Origin: a bacterium
GTDB taxonomy: Bacteria > Actinomycetota > Thermoleophilia > Solirubrobacterales > Solirubrobacteraceae
NCBI GenBank assembly: GCA_021323635.1
Contig: JAJPKQ010000028.1
Coordinates: forward strand, 1 to 64,000
Reading direction: 5' to 3'
DNA: 64,000 bases
Positions 17,365 through 26,097 of the stretch are shown in pieces. Positions within the stretch are counted from its first letter, which is position 1, and each line of letters begins with the position of its first letter. Both the position numbers and the translations under genes were made by a program. Below the pieces are notes generated by a model. The model had not been told where the DNA came from. It was given only the letters and a program-made list of their open reading frames with translations, and did not search any database.

Positions 17365-19389
17365 TCAGGCGGGGGCGCCGGCGCTGCGCTCACGCAGCGC
17401 CCGCTGCAGCTCGCGCAGCTCATCGCGCAGAGCGGCTGCCTGCTCGAAGCGCAGGTCCTCGGCGGCGGCGAGCATCTCCGCCTCCACGCTGACCACGAGC
17501 GCCGCAAGCTGATCGCTGTCGAGCTCGCTCGCCGCTGTTGAGGACGCGCGCGCACGGGAGCGCTTGCGTGGCGTCGTCTGGGCGGGACGCAGCAGGTCGG
17601 TGATGTCAGAGACGCCCTTCACGATCGTCTCGGGGGTGATGCCGTGCTGCTTGTTGTAGGCGATCTGGATGGCGCGCCTGCGGTCGGTCTCGGCAATTGC
17701 GCCGCGCATCGCGGCGGTCTCGCTGTCGGCGTACATGATCACCTCGCCTGCGGCGTTGCGCGCTGCGCGCCCGATCGTCTGGATGAGGGCGGTCTCGCCG
17801 CGCAGGAAGCCCTCCTTGTCGGCATCGAGGATCGCCACCAGCGAGACCTCGGGCAGGTCGAGCCCCTCGCGCAGCAGGTTGACGCCGACAAGCACGTCGA
17901 ACTCGCCCAGGCGCAGCTCGCGGATGATCTGAATTCTTTCAAGGGTGTCGATCTCCGAGTGCAGGTAGCGGACGCGGACGCCCATCTCAAGCAGGTACTG
18001 CGCGAGGTCCTCGGCCATCTTCTTGGTCAGCGTCGTCACGAGCACGCGCTCTTGGCGCTCAGCGCGCGCCCGGATCTCGCTCATCAGGTCATCGATCTGA
18101 TTGCGCGTCGGCCGCACTGTCACCTGCGGGTCGACGATGCCGGTGGGCCGCACGATCTGCTCGACCACGCGGCCTGAGCGGGAGCGCTCGAAGGAGCCGG
18201 GGGTTGCGGAGACGAACACCAGCTGCGGCGTTATCGAGAGCAGCTCGTCGAAGCGCTGGGGTCGGTTGTCGAGCGCGGAGGGAAGCCGAAAGCCGTAGTC
18301 GACGAGCGTCTGCTTGCGCGAGCGGTCCCCCTCGTACATCCCGCCCAGCTGGGGGATCGTCTGATGCGACTCGTCGATCAGGCAGATGAAGTCGTCCGGG
18401 AAATAGTCGATCAGGCAGTAGGGCCGCTCGCCGGGAGCGCGACCGTCGAGGATGCGCGCGTAGTTCTCGATCCCCGAGCAGAAGCCGACCTCGCGCAGCA
18501 TCTCGATGTCATAGAGCGTGCGCTGGCGCAGTCGGTGCGCCTCGAGGTGACACCCTGTGCGCTCGAGCTCCGCGCAGCGCGCCTCAAGCTCGGCGCGAAT
18601 CTCCTCGCAGGCGGCCTCGAGCGTCCCCTCGCGGATGTTGTAGTGGGTGGCGGGCCAGACGCCCGCGTGCTGCAGCGCAGGGCCGACCAGCTCACCGGTC
18701 AGCGGGTCGAAGCGCTCGATCCGCTCGACCTCGTCGCCGAAGAAGCGCACCCGCAGCGCGAGCTCGGAGTCGGCGGGCACCAGCTCGAGGACCTCGCCCT
18801 TGACGCGAAAGGTGCCGCGCTGCAGGACCGTGTCGTTGCGCGTGTACTGCATGCTCACCAGCTGCGCCAGCAGCTGCTCCCGCGCGACCTCCTCTCCGAC
18901 CCGCAGGATCGCCGTGCGTTCCCGGTAGGTCTCGGGCGAGCCCAGGCCGTAGATGCAGGAGACGGAGGCGACGATCACGACATCACGCCGTGCCAGCAGC
19001 GCCGCGGTCGCCGAATGGCGCAGACGCTCGATCTCGGCGTTGATGGCGGAGTCCTTCTCGATGTAGAGATCGCGCGCGGGCACGTAGGCCTCGGGCTGGT
19101 AGTAGTCGTAGTAGGAGACGAAGTACTCGACCGCATTGTGCGGGAAGAACGTGCGCAGCTCGTTGCAGAGCTGGGCTGCGAGCGTCTTGTTGTGCGCGAT
19201 CACGAGCGCTGGGCGCTGGACGGCCTCGATTACCCCGGCCATCGTCATCGTCTTGCCGGTGCCGGTGGCCCCCAGCAGCGTCTGAAAGCGTTCGCCCGCG
19301 CGCAGTCCCTCCGCAAGCTGCTCGATCGCCCGCGGCTGGTCAGCAGCTGGCACAAATGCGCGATCAAGCTCGAATGCGGGCATCTTCAC
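17365..19389 (-). CDS. uvrB: UvrABC excinuclease subunit B
   Basis: The 674-residue product is UvrB, the damage-verifying helicase-like subunit of nucleotide excision repair. It has Walker A GATGTGKT (40-47), the beta-hairpin region [18 protein letters not shown], helicase motifs [20 protein letters not shown] and IGRAARN, and a C-terminal UVR motif that contacts UvrC. Length is normal. uvrA and uvrC are not in the window. A lytic transglycosylase gene follows 19 bases upstream on the same strand. Confidence 0.98.
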   Translation of the reverse strand: MKMPAFELDRAFVPAADQPRAIEQLAEGLRAGERFQTLLGATGTGKTMTMAGVIEAVQRPALVIAHNKTLAAQLCNELRTFFPHNAVEYFVSYYDYYQPEAYVPARDLYIEKDSAINAEIERLRHSATAALLARRDVVIVASVSCIYGLGSPETYRERTAILRVGEEVAREQLLAQLVSMQYTRNDTVLQRGTFRVKGEVLELVPADSELALRVRFFGDEVERIERFDPLTGELVGPALQHAGVWPATHYNIREGTLEAACEEIRAELEARCAELERTGCHLEAHRLRQRTLYDIEMLREVGFCSGIENYARILDGRAPGERPYCLIDYFPDDFICLIDESHQTIPQLGGMYEGDRSRKQTLVDYGFRLPSALDNRPQRFDELLSITPQLVFVSATPGSFERSRSGRVVEQIVRPTGIVDPQVTVRPTRNQIDDLMSEIRARAERQERVLVTTLTKKMAEDLAQYLLEMGVRVRYLHSEIDTLERIQIIRELRLGEFDVLVGVNLLREGLDLPEVSLVAILDADKEGFLRGETALIQTIGRAARNAAGEVIMYADSETAAMRGAIAETDRRRAIQIAYNKQHGITPETIVKGVSDITDLLRPAQTTPRKRSRARASSTAASELDSDQLAALVVSVEAEMLAAAEDLRFEQAAALRDELRELQRALRERSAGAPA

Positions 19390-19408
19390 CGATCACCGTA
19401 GCGGCGCC

Positions 19409-20017
19409 TCAGCGATGCCGGCGCAGACCCAGTTCAAGGGCGTAGGTTTCACGATATTCGCGTTGGGCGGCAAGCACCCGTTCGACATAGGCGCGCGTCT
19501 GCGGGTAGGGGATCCTCGCGATGCCGAAGGGCCTCCCCGCAGCGCGCGCTTCGCCAAGCCAGCGGTCGACGTTGCCGACCCCCGCGTTGTAGGCCGCAAG
19601 CGCCGGCACCTCGGCGCCCGCGTAGTGGCGCAGCAGGAAGCCCAGGTACCAGGAGCCATAGGCGATGTTCGTCGCCGGGTCTGCTAGCTCCTCGGCGCGA
19701 AAGGCGCGCTGTCCGAGGCTGGAGGCGATGAAGGCGGCGGTCTCCGGCTCGATCTGCATCAGCCCTCGCGCTCCTGTGGCGGAGGTGCGCGCGTCGAACT
19801 TGGTCTCGGCGTAGATGACCGCGGCGATCAGCGCCGGGTCGAGGTGATCGGCCGCTGCCTGGAGACGGATCGTGCGGGCGTCTTCAAGCGGCAGCGCGAG
19901 ACGCCGCAGCGCGCCATTGAGGCCGGGGCCAAGCAGCGCGACGAGCAGCGCCAGCGCGAGGAAGCCAAGCAGCAGCGCAAGCGTCCGTCGGCGCCGACGG
20001 CGCCTGCGCTCACTCAC
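19409..20017 (-). CDS. Membrane-anchored lytic transglycosylase (SLT domain)
   Basis: The 202-residue protein starts with an Arg-rich cytoplasmic stub, one membrane helix (TLALLLGFLALALLVALLG) and a soluble lytic transglycosylase domain. The catalytic Glu is in IYAETKFD, followed by ATGARGLMQI, YGSWYLGFLLRHY and LAAYNAGVGNVDRWL. It would cleave peptidoglycan between MurNAc and GlcNAc outside the membrane. GTG 20017 is chosen because it overlaps the coaE stop (GTGAGTGA) and directly precedes the basic-membrane segment; the frame upstream is coaE in another register. Confidence 0.9.
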   Translation of the reverse strand: MSERRRRRRRRTLALLLGFLALALLVALLGPGLNGALRRLALPLEDARTIRLQAAADHLDPALIAAVIYAETKFDARTSATGARGLMQIEPETAAFIASSLGQRAFRAEELADPATNIAYGSWYLGFLLRHYAGAEVPALAAYNAGVGNVDRWLGEARAAGRPFGIARIPYPQTRAYVERVLAAQREYRETYALELGLRRHR

Positions 20018-20654
20018 CGTGAAGTCTGGCGAGCACCTGCGCGAGCTCTGCGCGCAGCTCGGCGACGGAGCCGTCGTTGTGAACGACGAAGGTCGCCTGG
20101 CGGGCCTTCTCCTCTGCCGAGAGCTGGCGCTCCTCCCGCTTCGAGCGTGCGACATGCTTGCGATCGCCGGTGCGCTCGGCGACCAGCTCAGGCTGTGTGA
20201 GGATCGCGATCGTCGCGTCACAGGCCTTGTCCATGCCGGACTCAAACAGCAGCGGCGTCTCGACGATGGCGGCCACAGGCGGCGGCTCCTGCTCGCGCAC
20301 AAGCGCATACCAGACGGCTATGCGCTCGCCAACCAGCGGCCAGATCGTGCTCTCCAGCCAGGAGCGCTCGGCGGGATCGGAGAAGATGCGCGCGGCGACC
20401 GCATCGCGGTTGACGACGCCGCCCGGAGCGACCTCCTCGCCCCAGCGCTCCACCAGCAGATCGCGCAGGCGGTCGCAGTTGTATAGCTCATGGACGACGC
20501 GATCGGTGCAAAGCGTCTTCGCGCCCAGCTGTGCGAGGATCTCAAGCGCGGTGGACTTGCCCGCGCCCATCGTCCCGGTGAGCCCGATCAGCGGTACGCC
20601 GGGCTCTGCGCCGCGCGAGAAGGAGCTGTCTGCGGTGCTGGTCGCTGCGGCCAT
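20010..20654 (-). CDS. coaE: Dephospho-CoA kinase
   Basis: The 214-residue protein catalyses the last step of coenzyme A synthesis, ATP-dependent 3'-phosphorylation of dephospho-CoA. The P-loop reads GLTGTMGAGKS (24-34, usually GGIGSGKS), followed by LGAKTLCTDRVVHEL, ETPLLFESGMDKACD and the lid/arginine region SKREERQLS. Length is normal after a short Ser-rich N-terminal extension. It overlaps the lytic transglycosylase gene by 8 bases and lies 18 bases after the S1 gene, suggesting one transcript. Confidence 0.95.
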   Translation of the reverse strand: MAAATSTADSSFSRGAEPGVPLIGLTGTMGAGKSTALEILAQLGAKTLCTDRVVHELYNCDRLRDLLVERWGEEVAPGGVVNRDAVAARIFSDPAERSWLESTIWPLVGERIAVWYALVREQEPPPVAAIVETPLLFESGMDKACDATIAILTQPELVAERTGDRKHVARSKREERQLSAEEKARQATFVVHNDGSVAELRAELAQVLARLHGE

Positions 20655-20672
20655 CGCATGTGCTCCCGGTGC

Positions 20673-22181
20673 TCAGTCCTCACCCTGCCCGCCTGCGGTC
20701 TGCAGCAGCCCGGGCACCTGCTCGCCCTGCTCACCGTCGTCTGGCTGCTCGCAGGAGGCGCCCGCCTCGCTGGCAAGCGAGGTCGCATCCTGCCCCTCGG
20801 CCGATTGCGCCTCACCGGCGCCCGGGTCCCCCCCGGGGGGATGGCGCAGCTCGTCGCCGAGGGCGCCACCGGCGTGAGGATCTGAGCTCGTGGCAGCAGC
20901 GGCGGCCTCATGGGAGGGCATCCCGGCCTCCACCTGCTCCGGGGCGATGGCCTCTGCCGCGGCCTCTTGGGCGCCCTCGGTGCCCGCCTGCTCGCCCTCC
21001 GCCTCCTGCTCGGCCTCGGACTCCCCTGCACGCAGCGCGGGCAGCGTCTGCTCCTCGACGCGCTTGGCCGAGAGCGAGAGGCGCCTGCGCTCGGAGTCGA
21101 TCTCGAGGATCTTCACGCGCACGTCATCACCTGGGCGCACCACCTCGCGCGGGTTCTCGACGTGTCGGGGGGCCAGCTCGGAGACGTGCACCAGGCCCTC
21201 GACGCCGTCGAGCACCTCGACGAAGGCACCGAAGGGAACGACCTTCGTGACCTTTCCCTCCAGCTCGTCGCCGACGTTGTAGGTCTTTACCATCCGCTCC
21301 CAGGGGTCTTCCTGGGTCTGCTTGAGGCCCAGCGATATCCGCTGCCGCTCACGGTCGATGTCGAGCACCTTGACCTGCACCGGGTCGCCGATCGCCAGCA
21401 CCTCGCTGGGATGGCGGATGTGCGTCCAGGAGAGCTCGGAGATGTGGATCAGGCCGTCGATTCCGTCCAGGTCGACAAAGGCGCCGAAGTCCACGACGTT
21501 GGAGATGCGCCCGTCGACGACCATCCCGGGCTCCAGCCGGTCGATGATGCGCTGGCGGACCTCCTTGCGCTCCTCCTCCAGCACCGCGCGGCGCGAGAGC
21601 ACGACGTTGTTGCGCGCCCGGTTGAGCTCGATCACCTTGGCCTGCATCTGCGTGCCCAGGTACTGGTCGAGGTTGGGCACGCGGCGGATGTCGACAAGTG
21701 ATGCCGGCAGGAAGCCACGGATGCCCAGATCGATGATCAGCCCGCCCTTGACGACCTCGATCACCGTGCCCTCGACGGTTGCGCCGGTGCGAGCAGCTTC
21801 CTCGACGTGGCGCCATGCGCGCTCGAAGCGGGCGCGCTTCTTGGAGACGATCATGCGGCCGTCCTGATCCTCCTTGGTCAGGACGATCGCTTCGATCTCC
21901 TCGCCGAGCGCAACCTCCTCGTCGGGGTTCACGGTGCGGCGGATCGAGAGCTCGCCGGCCGGGATCACGCCCTCGGACTTGTAGCCGATGTCCACAAGCA
22001 CCTCGTCCTTGTCGATGCGGACCACCTTGCCCGTGACGACTTCGCCCTCCTCGATCGGCTTCAGCGTCGCGTCGTAGTTGGGCACGATCCGCCCATCTAT
22101 CTCCAGCAGAAGTCCTCCCGAGCCGGCTACGACTTGGCCTGCGGCCGGCTCCGCTGTCTGCTCGATCAGTGCTTGCACCAC
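20673..22181 (-). CDS. rpsA: Ribosomal protein S1 (four S1 domains)
   Basis: The product (about 502 residues from GTG 22181) contains four S1 RNA-binding domains, each opening with a G-x-V segment: GEVVTGKVVRIDKDEVLVDI, GATVEGTVIEVVKGGLIIDL, GMVVDGRISNVVDFGAFVDL and GDELEGKVTKVVPFGAFVEV. A Glu/Ala/Gly-rich acidic tail of about 130 residues follows, as in actinobacterial S1. It binds mRNA on the 30S subunit. Tandem GTG codons at 22181 and 22178 are the most likely starts; the open frame further upstream would overlap the divergent oxidoreductase promoter. Confidence 0.95.
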   Translation of the reverse strand: MVQALIEQTAEPAAGQVVAGSGGLLLEIDGRIVPNYDATLKPIEEGEVVTGKVVRIDKDEVLVDIGYKSEGVIPAGELSIRRTVNPDEEVALGEEIEAIVLTKEDQDGRMIVSKKRARFERAWRHVEEAARTGATVEGTVIEVVKGGLIIDLGIRGFLPASLVDIRRVPNLDQYLGTQMQAKVIELNRARNNVVLSRRAVLEEERKEVRQRIIDRLEPGMVVDGRISNVVDFGAFVDLDGIDGLIHISELSWTHIRHPSEVLAIGDPVQVKVLDIDRERQRISLGLKQTQEDPWERMVKTYNVGDELEGKVTKVVPFGAFVEVLDGVEGLVHVSELAPRHVENPREVVRPGDDVRVKILEIDSERRRLSLSAKRVEEQTLPALRAGESEAEQEAEGEQAGTEGAQEAAAEAIAPEQVEAGMPSHEAAAAATSSDPHAGGALGDELRHPPGGDPGAGEAQSAEGQDATSLASEAGASCEQPDDGEQGEQVPGLLQTAGGQGED

Positions 22182-22242
22182 GGGAAGCGTAGCGCAGGTT
22201 CGCCGCCGGCCGTAGCCAGGGAGGAAGGTGCGCGGCATATGA

Positions 22243-23424
22243 TTGGCGATCATGGCGCAGAGGGCGACAAAGCGGGGTGCGGCGCGCACCCGCCTGAACG
22301 TCGACTGCGAGGTGCTGATCTGCGGCGCCTCCTTTGCGGGCTTGGCGGTCGCCCGCGAGCTGGCGGGCAGCGGAGCGAAGGTGATGGTGATCGACCGCTA
22401 CGAGGTCGGCGAGCGCCAGACCTCCGCCTGTGCCGCCCCCACTGTCTGGCTCAACGCGCTCGGGCTGGGGAGCACAGCTGTGCAGAGCTTTTCGGAGATC
22501 ATCGTCCACACCCGCCACGCCAGGACGCGCTGGCGGCTGCCGTTCAGCTTCTCGACCTTCGACTACAGAGAGCTCTGCGCGCAGCTGTTTGCCCAGTGCG
22601 AGCTCCCTGAGGGAGCCTTTGAGACCGCGACCGTGACGGGGCGCGACGGCGATCTGGTGCAGACCGACCGCGGGCAGCTGCGAGCGGGGCTGATCGTCGA
22701 TGCGCTCGGCTGGCGCCGCGTGCTCAGCGGCGGCAAGCCGATCCAGCCGCCGCGGGCGCGCCTCTCGCGGGGGCTGGAGGTCCACCCTGCCGGGCGCCGC
22801 ACGGAGATGGAGCTGTGGATCGACGATCGCTGCATCCGCGCGGGCTACGGCTGGTCCTTCCCCGCCGGCGATGAGGTGCGGGTGGGCGTGGGCTCGTTTC
22901 GCCCTGCCGATCATGTGCGCGAGCCCACGGTGCGCCTCGCCGGCAGCCTCGATCTGCCGCCTTCAGGCTTTCAGGGCAACTGGATCCCCCACGCGCTGCG
23001 CCCTGCGGTGGAGGATGGGGTCTTCTTTGTCGGGGACTCCGCCGGCCACTGCCTGCCGCTGACCGCAGAGGGCATCCGCACCGCCCTCTACTTCGGAATC
23101 GCCTGTGGTCGAGAGCTGCGCGCGGTGCTCGAGGGCCGCTACGAGCGCGAGCAGGCGCTCGGGCGCTATGGCGCCTTCTCCGATCGCCATGCCTGGAAGT
23201 ACAGGTCACTGCTGCGCACCCAGCAGCTGGTCGGCGCGCTGACGCCCAGTCGCCTCGTCAGCTGGCTGGTGCGCTCGCATGGGCAGCGCGCCATCTGCAA
23301 CTGGTCCTTCGGCCACTACTACCGGATCGCGCGCCCCCAGACGCTCGGCATCCCCGAGCCGCCGGATGTGCCGCCGCGGGGGCGCGCCCGCGTGCCCGCG
23401 CTTGCGCACAGCCATCCTGCATAG
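22243..23424 (+). CDS. FAD-dependent oxidoreductase, geranylgeranyl-reductase-like
   Basis: The 393-residue flavoprotein has the GR2 dinucleotide-binding motif (CEVLICGASFAGLAVARELA, near residue 20), an acidic VIDRYEVG, and the second FAD motif GVFFVGDSAGHCLPLTAEGI near residue 265. That layout is shared by geranylgeranyl reductases and related lipid or quinone oxidoreductases of the p-hydroxybenzoate-hydroxylase fold. The substrate is not evident. The start is TTG 22243 or ATG 22252; a GGAGGAAGG lies at 22220-22228. It is divergent from rpsA with 61 bases between. Confidence 0.85.
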   Translation: MAIMAQRATKRGAARTRLNVDCEVLICGASFAGLAVARELAGSGAKVMVIDRYEVGERQTSACAAPTVWLNALGLGSTAVQSFSEIIVHTRHARTRWRLPFSFSTFDYRELCAQLFAQCELPEGAFETATVTGRDGDLVQTDRGQLRAGLIVDALGWRRVLSGGKPIQPPRARLSRGLEVHPAGRRTEMELWIDDRCIRAGYGWSFPAGDEVRVGVGSFRPADHVREPTVRLAGSLDLPPSGFQGNWIPHALRPAVEDGVFFVGDSAGHCLPLTAEGIRTALYFGIACGRELRAVLEGRYEREQALGRYGAFSDRHAWKYRSLLRTQQLVGALTPSRLVSWLVRSHGQRAICNWSFGHYYRIARPQTLGIPEPPDVPPRGRARVPALAHSHPA

Positions 23425-23463
23425 CTGGCGCGCACACAGCGACAGGGACCGCGCGCAGTCCGC

Positions 23464-24849
23464 TCACAGTCGCGCCAGCACGCCGGCAAGAGCGCGGATG
23501 CCAAGCTCGATCTCTGACGCGGTGAGGTTGCCGTAGCCGAGCGCCACCGCATCGGTGCTTGGCGGCTGCTCGATGAGATGCATGCTCAGCGGATACACGC
23601 GCACTCCCGCCTGCTCGCAGCTGAAGAGGAGCTCCTCTGCGTCGACGGCACCGGGCAGGTGCAGGAGCGCATGGAGCCCGGCGTCGGCTCCGGAGAGGGA
23701 GCAACCTGACAGATGCCTTGCCACCGCATCAGCCAGCGCTGCGCGCCGCAGGCGGTAGCGTCTGCGCAACGCGCGCAGGTGCCGGTCGTATTCGGCATGC
23801 TCGAGCAGGTGCGCGAGAGCCAGCTGCGGCAGGGCCGCGCTGCCCAGGTCGTCCACGAGCCTTGCCTGGATGAAGGGCGCGCGCAGCTGCTCGGGCAGCA
23901 CCACCCAGCCGATGCGCAGCGCGGGCGAGAGCGTCTTCGAGGCGCTGCCAACGTAGATGACGCGGTCGGGCGCGAGCCCCTGGAGCGCCGCGAGCGGCCG
24001 GCGGTCGTAGCGCAGCTCGGCGTCGTAGTCGTCCTCGATCAGCAAGCCGCCCTGCCGCACCCACGCCAGCAGCGCGCCGCGCCGCCGCGGCGATAGCACC
24101 ACGCCGGTCGGCAGCTGGTGGGCAGGAGCGCACAGCAGAACCGGCGCCGAGAGCTTCTCGACCTGCGCTCCCTGCTCATCGACCGCCACCCCGACGACGC
24201 GCAGGCCGGCGGCGGCAAAGAGCGCACGGTGAGCGGGCAGACAGGGATCCTCGACGGCTATCTCGCGGTGACCAAGCTGGACGAGCGCGCGCGCCAGGAG
24301 CGCCAGCGCCTGTGTCGCGCCGGAGCTCACCATGACCGACTCCCCGCTTGCGATCACTGCGCGCGCGCGGCGCAGATAGTCGGCAAGCGCGAAGCGCAGC
24401 TCCGGCAGGCCGCGCACGTCGGGGTAGGCGAAGATCGAGGGCGGCGCCGTGCGCAGCACATCGCGCAGCGCACGCAGCCAGCGGGCGCGCGGAAAGGCGG
24501 CGAGATCGGGCGCGCCCGGGAAAAAGTCATAGCGCGGCGCCGCAGGCGCGGCGGCGCGTGGCTCGTCAAGCCGCTGTCTCAAGGCATGGGCGACAAATGT
24601 CCCCGCTCCGCGCCGAGCGGTGAGGTAGCCCTCGGCGAGCAGCTGCTCATAGGCCTGGACGACAAGGGAGCGCGAGAGGCCCAGATCGGCGGCGAGCGCG
24701 CGGCTAGAGGGCATCCGCGCACCCGGCGCCAAGCGGCCTTCACGGATCGCCTCGCGCAAGCCCGACTCCAGCTGCGCGCGCAGCGGCCGGGAGCGGCTGC
24801 CGACAAGCGCCAGCAAGAGCTCCGGGCCGAGCGGTGAAGTGGATCTCAT
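23464..24849 (-). CDS. MocR/PdxR-type regulator (GntR HTH + aminotransferase fold)
   Basis: The 461-residue protein joins an N-terminal GntR winged helix (LESGLREAIREGRLAPGARM ... LSRSLVVQAYEQLLAEGYL, about 25-85) to a fold-type-I aminotransferase domain. The PLP lysine is in YVGSASKTLSPALRIGW and the Asp in IEDDYDAELRYDRRP. MocR proteins sense PLP or amino-acid-like ligands and act as activators or repressors of neighbours. It is divergently placed from the CMD-family gene with a dyad between them, so that gene is the likely target. Confidence 0.93.
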   Translation of the reverse strand: MRSTSPLGPELLLALVGSRSRPLRAQLESGLREAIREGRLAPGARMPSSRALAADLGLSRSLVVQAYEQLLAEGYLTARRGAGTFVAHALRQRLDEPRAAAPAAPRYDFFPGAPDLAAFPRARWLRALRDVLRTAPPSIFAYPDVRGLPELRFALADYLRRARAVIASGESVMVSSGATQALALLARALVQLGHREIAVEDPCLPAHRALFAAAGLRVVGVAVDEQGAQVEKLSAPVLLCAPAHQLPTGVVLSPRRRGALLAWVRQGGLLIEDDYDAELRYDRRPLAALQGLAPDRVIYVGSASKTLSPALRIGWVVLPEQLRAPFIQARLVDDLGSAALPQLALAHLLEHAEYDRHLRALRRRYRLRRAALADAVARHLSGCSLSGADAGLHALLHLPGAVDAEELLFSCEQAGVRVYPLSMHLIEQPPSTDAVALGYGNLTASEIELGIRALAGVLARL

Positions 24850-24861
24850 AATTCGTCCGCA

Positions 24862-24898
24862 AGTGGTCCTTGCCGGTGAGCCACTGCTCTCCTAACCT
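24862..24898 (+). promoter_or_regulatory. Promoter with overlapping dyad before the CMD gene
   Basis: TTGCCG (24870-24875) and TAACCT (24893-24898) are 17 bases apart and form a reasonable sigma-70-type promoter for the plus-strand gene. The inverted repeat AGTGG (24862-24866) / CCACT (24881-24885) overlaps it. The position between a MocR gene and its divergent neighbour makes it a plausible MocR site. Confidence 0.45.
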
Positions 24899-24970
24899 AG
24901 CGTCATCGCTGTAGCGCAACGCGCCTGCCGCGCGCGCAGCGGCAAGTAGCTCGTTTGAAAGGAGCAGAAG

Positions 24971-25573
24971 ATGGCATACATCACCGCAGTTGCACCCCGG
25001 CGCAGGAGCCTGCTTTTGCGCGCCGTCTACTGGATGGGCAGGCGCCGGATGAGACAGGTCACCGGCAGGAGCCTGAAGCGCACGCCGGAGCAGATCGGGA
25101 TCATGGCGCACGCTCCGATCCTGCTTTTTGGCTACGGGATGTTGGAGCAGGCGATGGCCTCGCGCCCCAGGGTGGACGCGCACCTGCGCTCGCTCGCCGA
25201 GCTGAAGGCCGCAGCGCTGATCGGCTGCGAGTTCTGCCTTGACATCGGCTCGCCGGCCGCGCGGATGTCCGGCATATCAGACGATCAGCTGCGCGAGCTG
25301 CACCGCTACAGCGACAGCGATTACTTCGATGAGCGCGAGTGCCTGGTGCTCGATCTCACGGTCGCGATGTCCCATACTCCCCCGCATGTCGAGCCGGGGC
25401 TGATCGAAGCGCTGCGCGAGCATTTCGACGAGCGCCAGCTGGTGGAGCTGACCGCGCTGATCGCGCTCGAGAACCTGCGCTCGCGCTTCAACGCGGCCTT
25501 CGGGATCGGCCCGACCGGCTACAGCGAGGGCTCGTTCTGCGCCAGCGCGGAGCGAGCCGCAACGCAGCTCTGA
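24971..25573 (+). CDS. Carboxymuconolactone decarboxylase (AhpD-like) family protein
   Basis: This 200-residue all-helical protein belongs to the CMD/AhpD family. The redox CxxC (Cys86-Glu-Phe-Cys89, in AALIGCEFCLDIGS) is intact, suggesting an alkylhydroperoxidase-like disulfide activity; the His that often follows CxxC by three residues is missing. ENLRSRFNAAFGIGPTGYSE is the conserved C-terminal helix. A GAAAGGAGC binding site precedes ATG 24971. It is the likely target of the divergent MocR regulator. Confidence 0.88.
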   Translation: MAYITAVAPRRRSLLLRAVYWMGRRRMRQVTGRSLKRTPEQIGIMAHAPILLFGYGMLEQAMASRPRVDAHLRSLAELKAAALIGCEFCLDIGSPAARMSGISDDQLRELHRYSDSDYFDERECLVLDLTVAMSHTPPHVEPGLIEALREHFDERQLVELTALIALENLRSRFNAAFGIGPTGYSEGSFCASAERAATQL

Positions 25574-25592
25574 AAGGCTCAGGCGCGCGCGA

Positions 25593-26039
25593 CTAACGAC
25601 GCACGACCAGCACGACGCCCGCCACGAGCAGCGCCAGGCCGATGATGCGCGTGGCTGAAACCGGGGCACGCGGCAGGCCCAGCAGGCCAAAGCGATCGAT
25701 CGCCACCGAGATCGCTAGCTGCCCCGTGATCACCGCCGCCGAGAGACCGGTCGCTCCCAGGGTACGGACCGTGATCAGCGCGACGGCGACGTAGACGGCG
25801 CCGAAGAGGCCCCCGATCAGGGCCCAGGCGGGGGCGCGCGTGAGTCCCCCGAGGGCGCCAAGGCCGCCGTGCGCGAAGACGCCAGCGATCAGAACGAGGG
25901 CGAGCGTCCCGACCAGGAAGGAGACGGTCGCGGCCTGCAGCGAGCCCACCGAGCGCGCCAGCCGCGAGTTGACAGGCGCCTGCATCCCGACCAGCGTCCC
26001 TGCAGCCAGCGCGGCGAAGAGCGCGATCGTCTTGCTCAT
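25593..26039 (-). CDS. DMT-superfamily small membrane transporter (DUF606/YdcZ type)
   Basis: The 148-residue protein has five hydrophobic helices and the start typical of the DUF606 half-size transporters: AALAAGTLVGMQAPVNSRLA, then FLVGTLALVLIAG, GGLFGAVYVAVALI and LGATGLSAAVITGQLAISVA. These proteins form dimers and move small metabolites. The substrate is unknown. It ends 58 bases from polA on the same strand and is convergent with the CMD gene. Confidence 0.85.
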   Translation of the reverse strand: MSKTIALFAALAAGTLVGMQAPVNSRLARSVGSLQAATVSFLVGTLALVLIAGVFAHGGLGALGGLTRAPAWALIGGLFGAVYVAVALITVRTLGATGLSAAVITGQLAISVAIDRFGLLGLPRAPVSATRIIGLALLVAGVVLVVRR

Positions 26040-26097
26040 CGCAGCCTCCCCACACGTGTCTCAGCTGCCCGCTGCGCACGCGCACGGCGAGTTGCCC

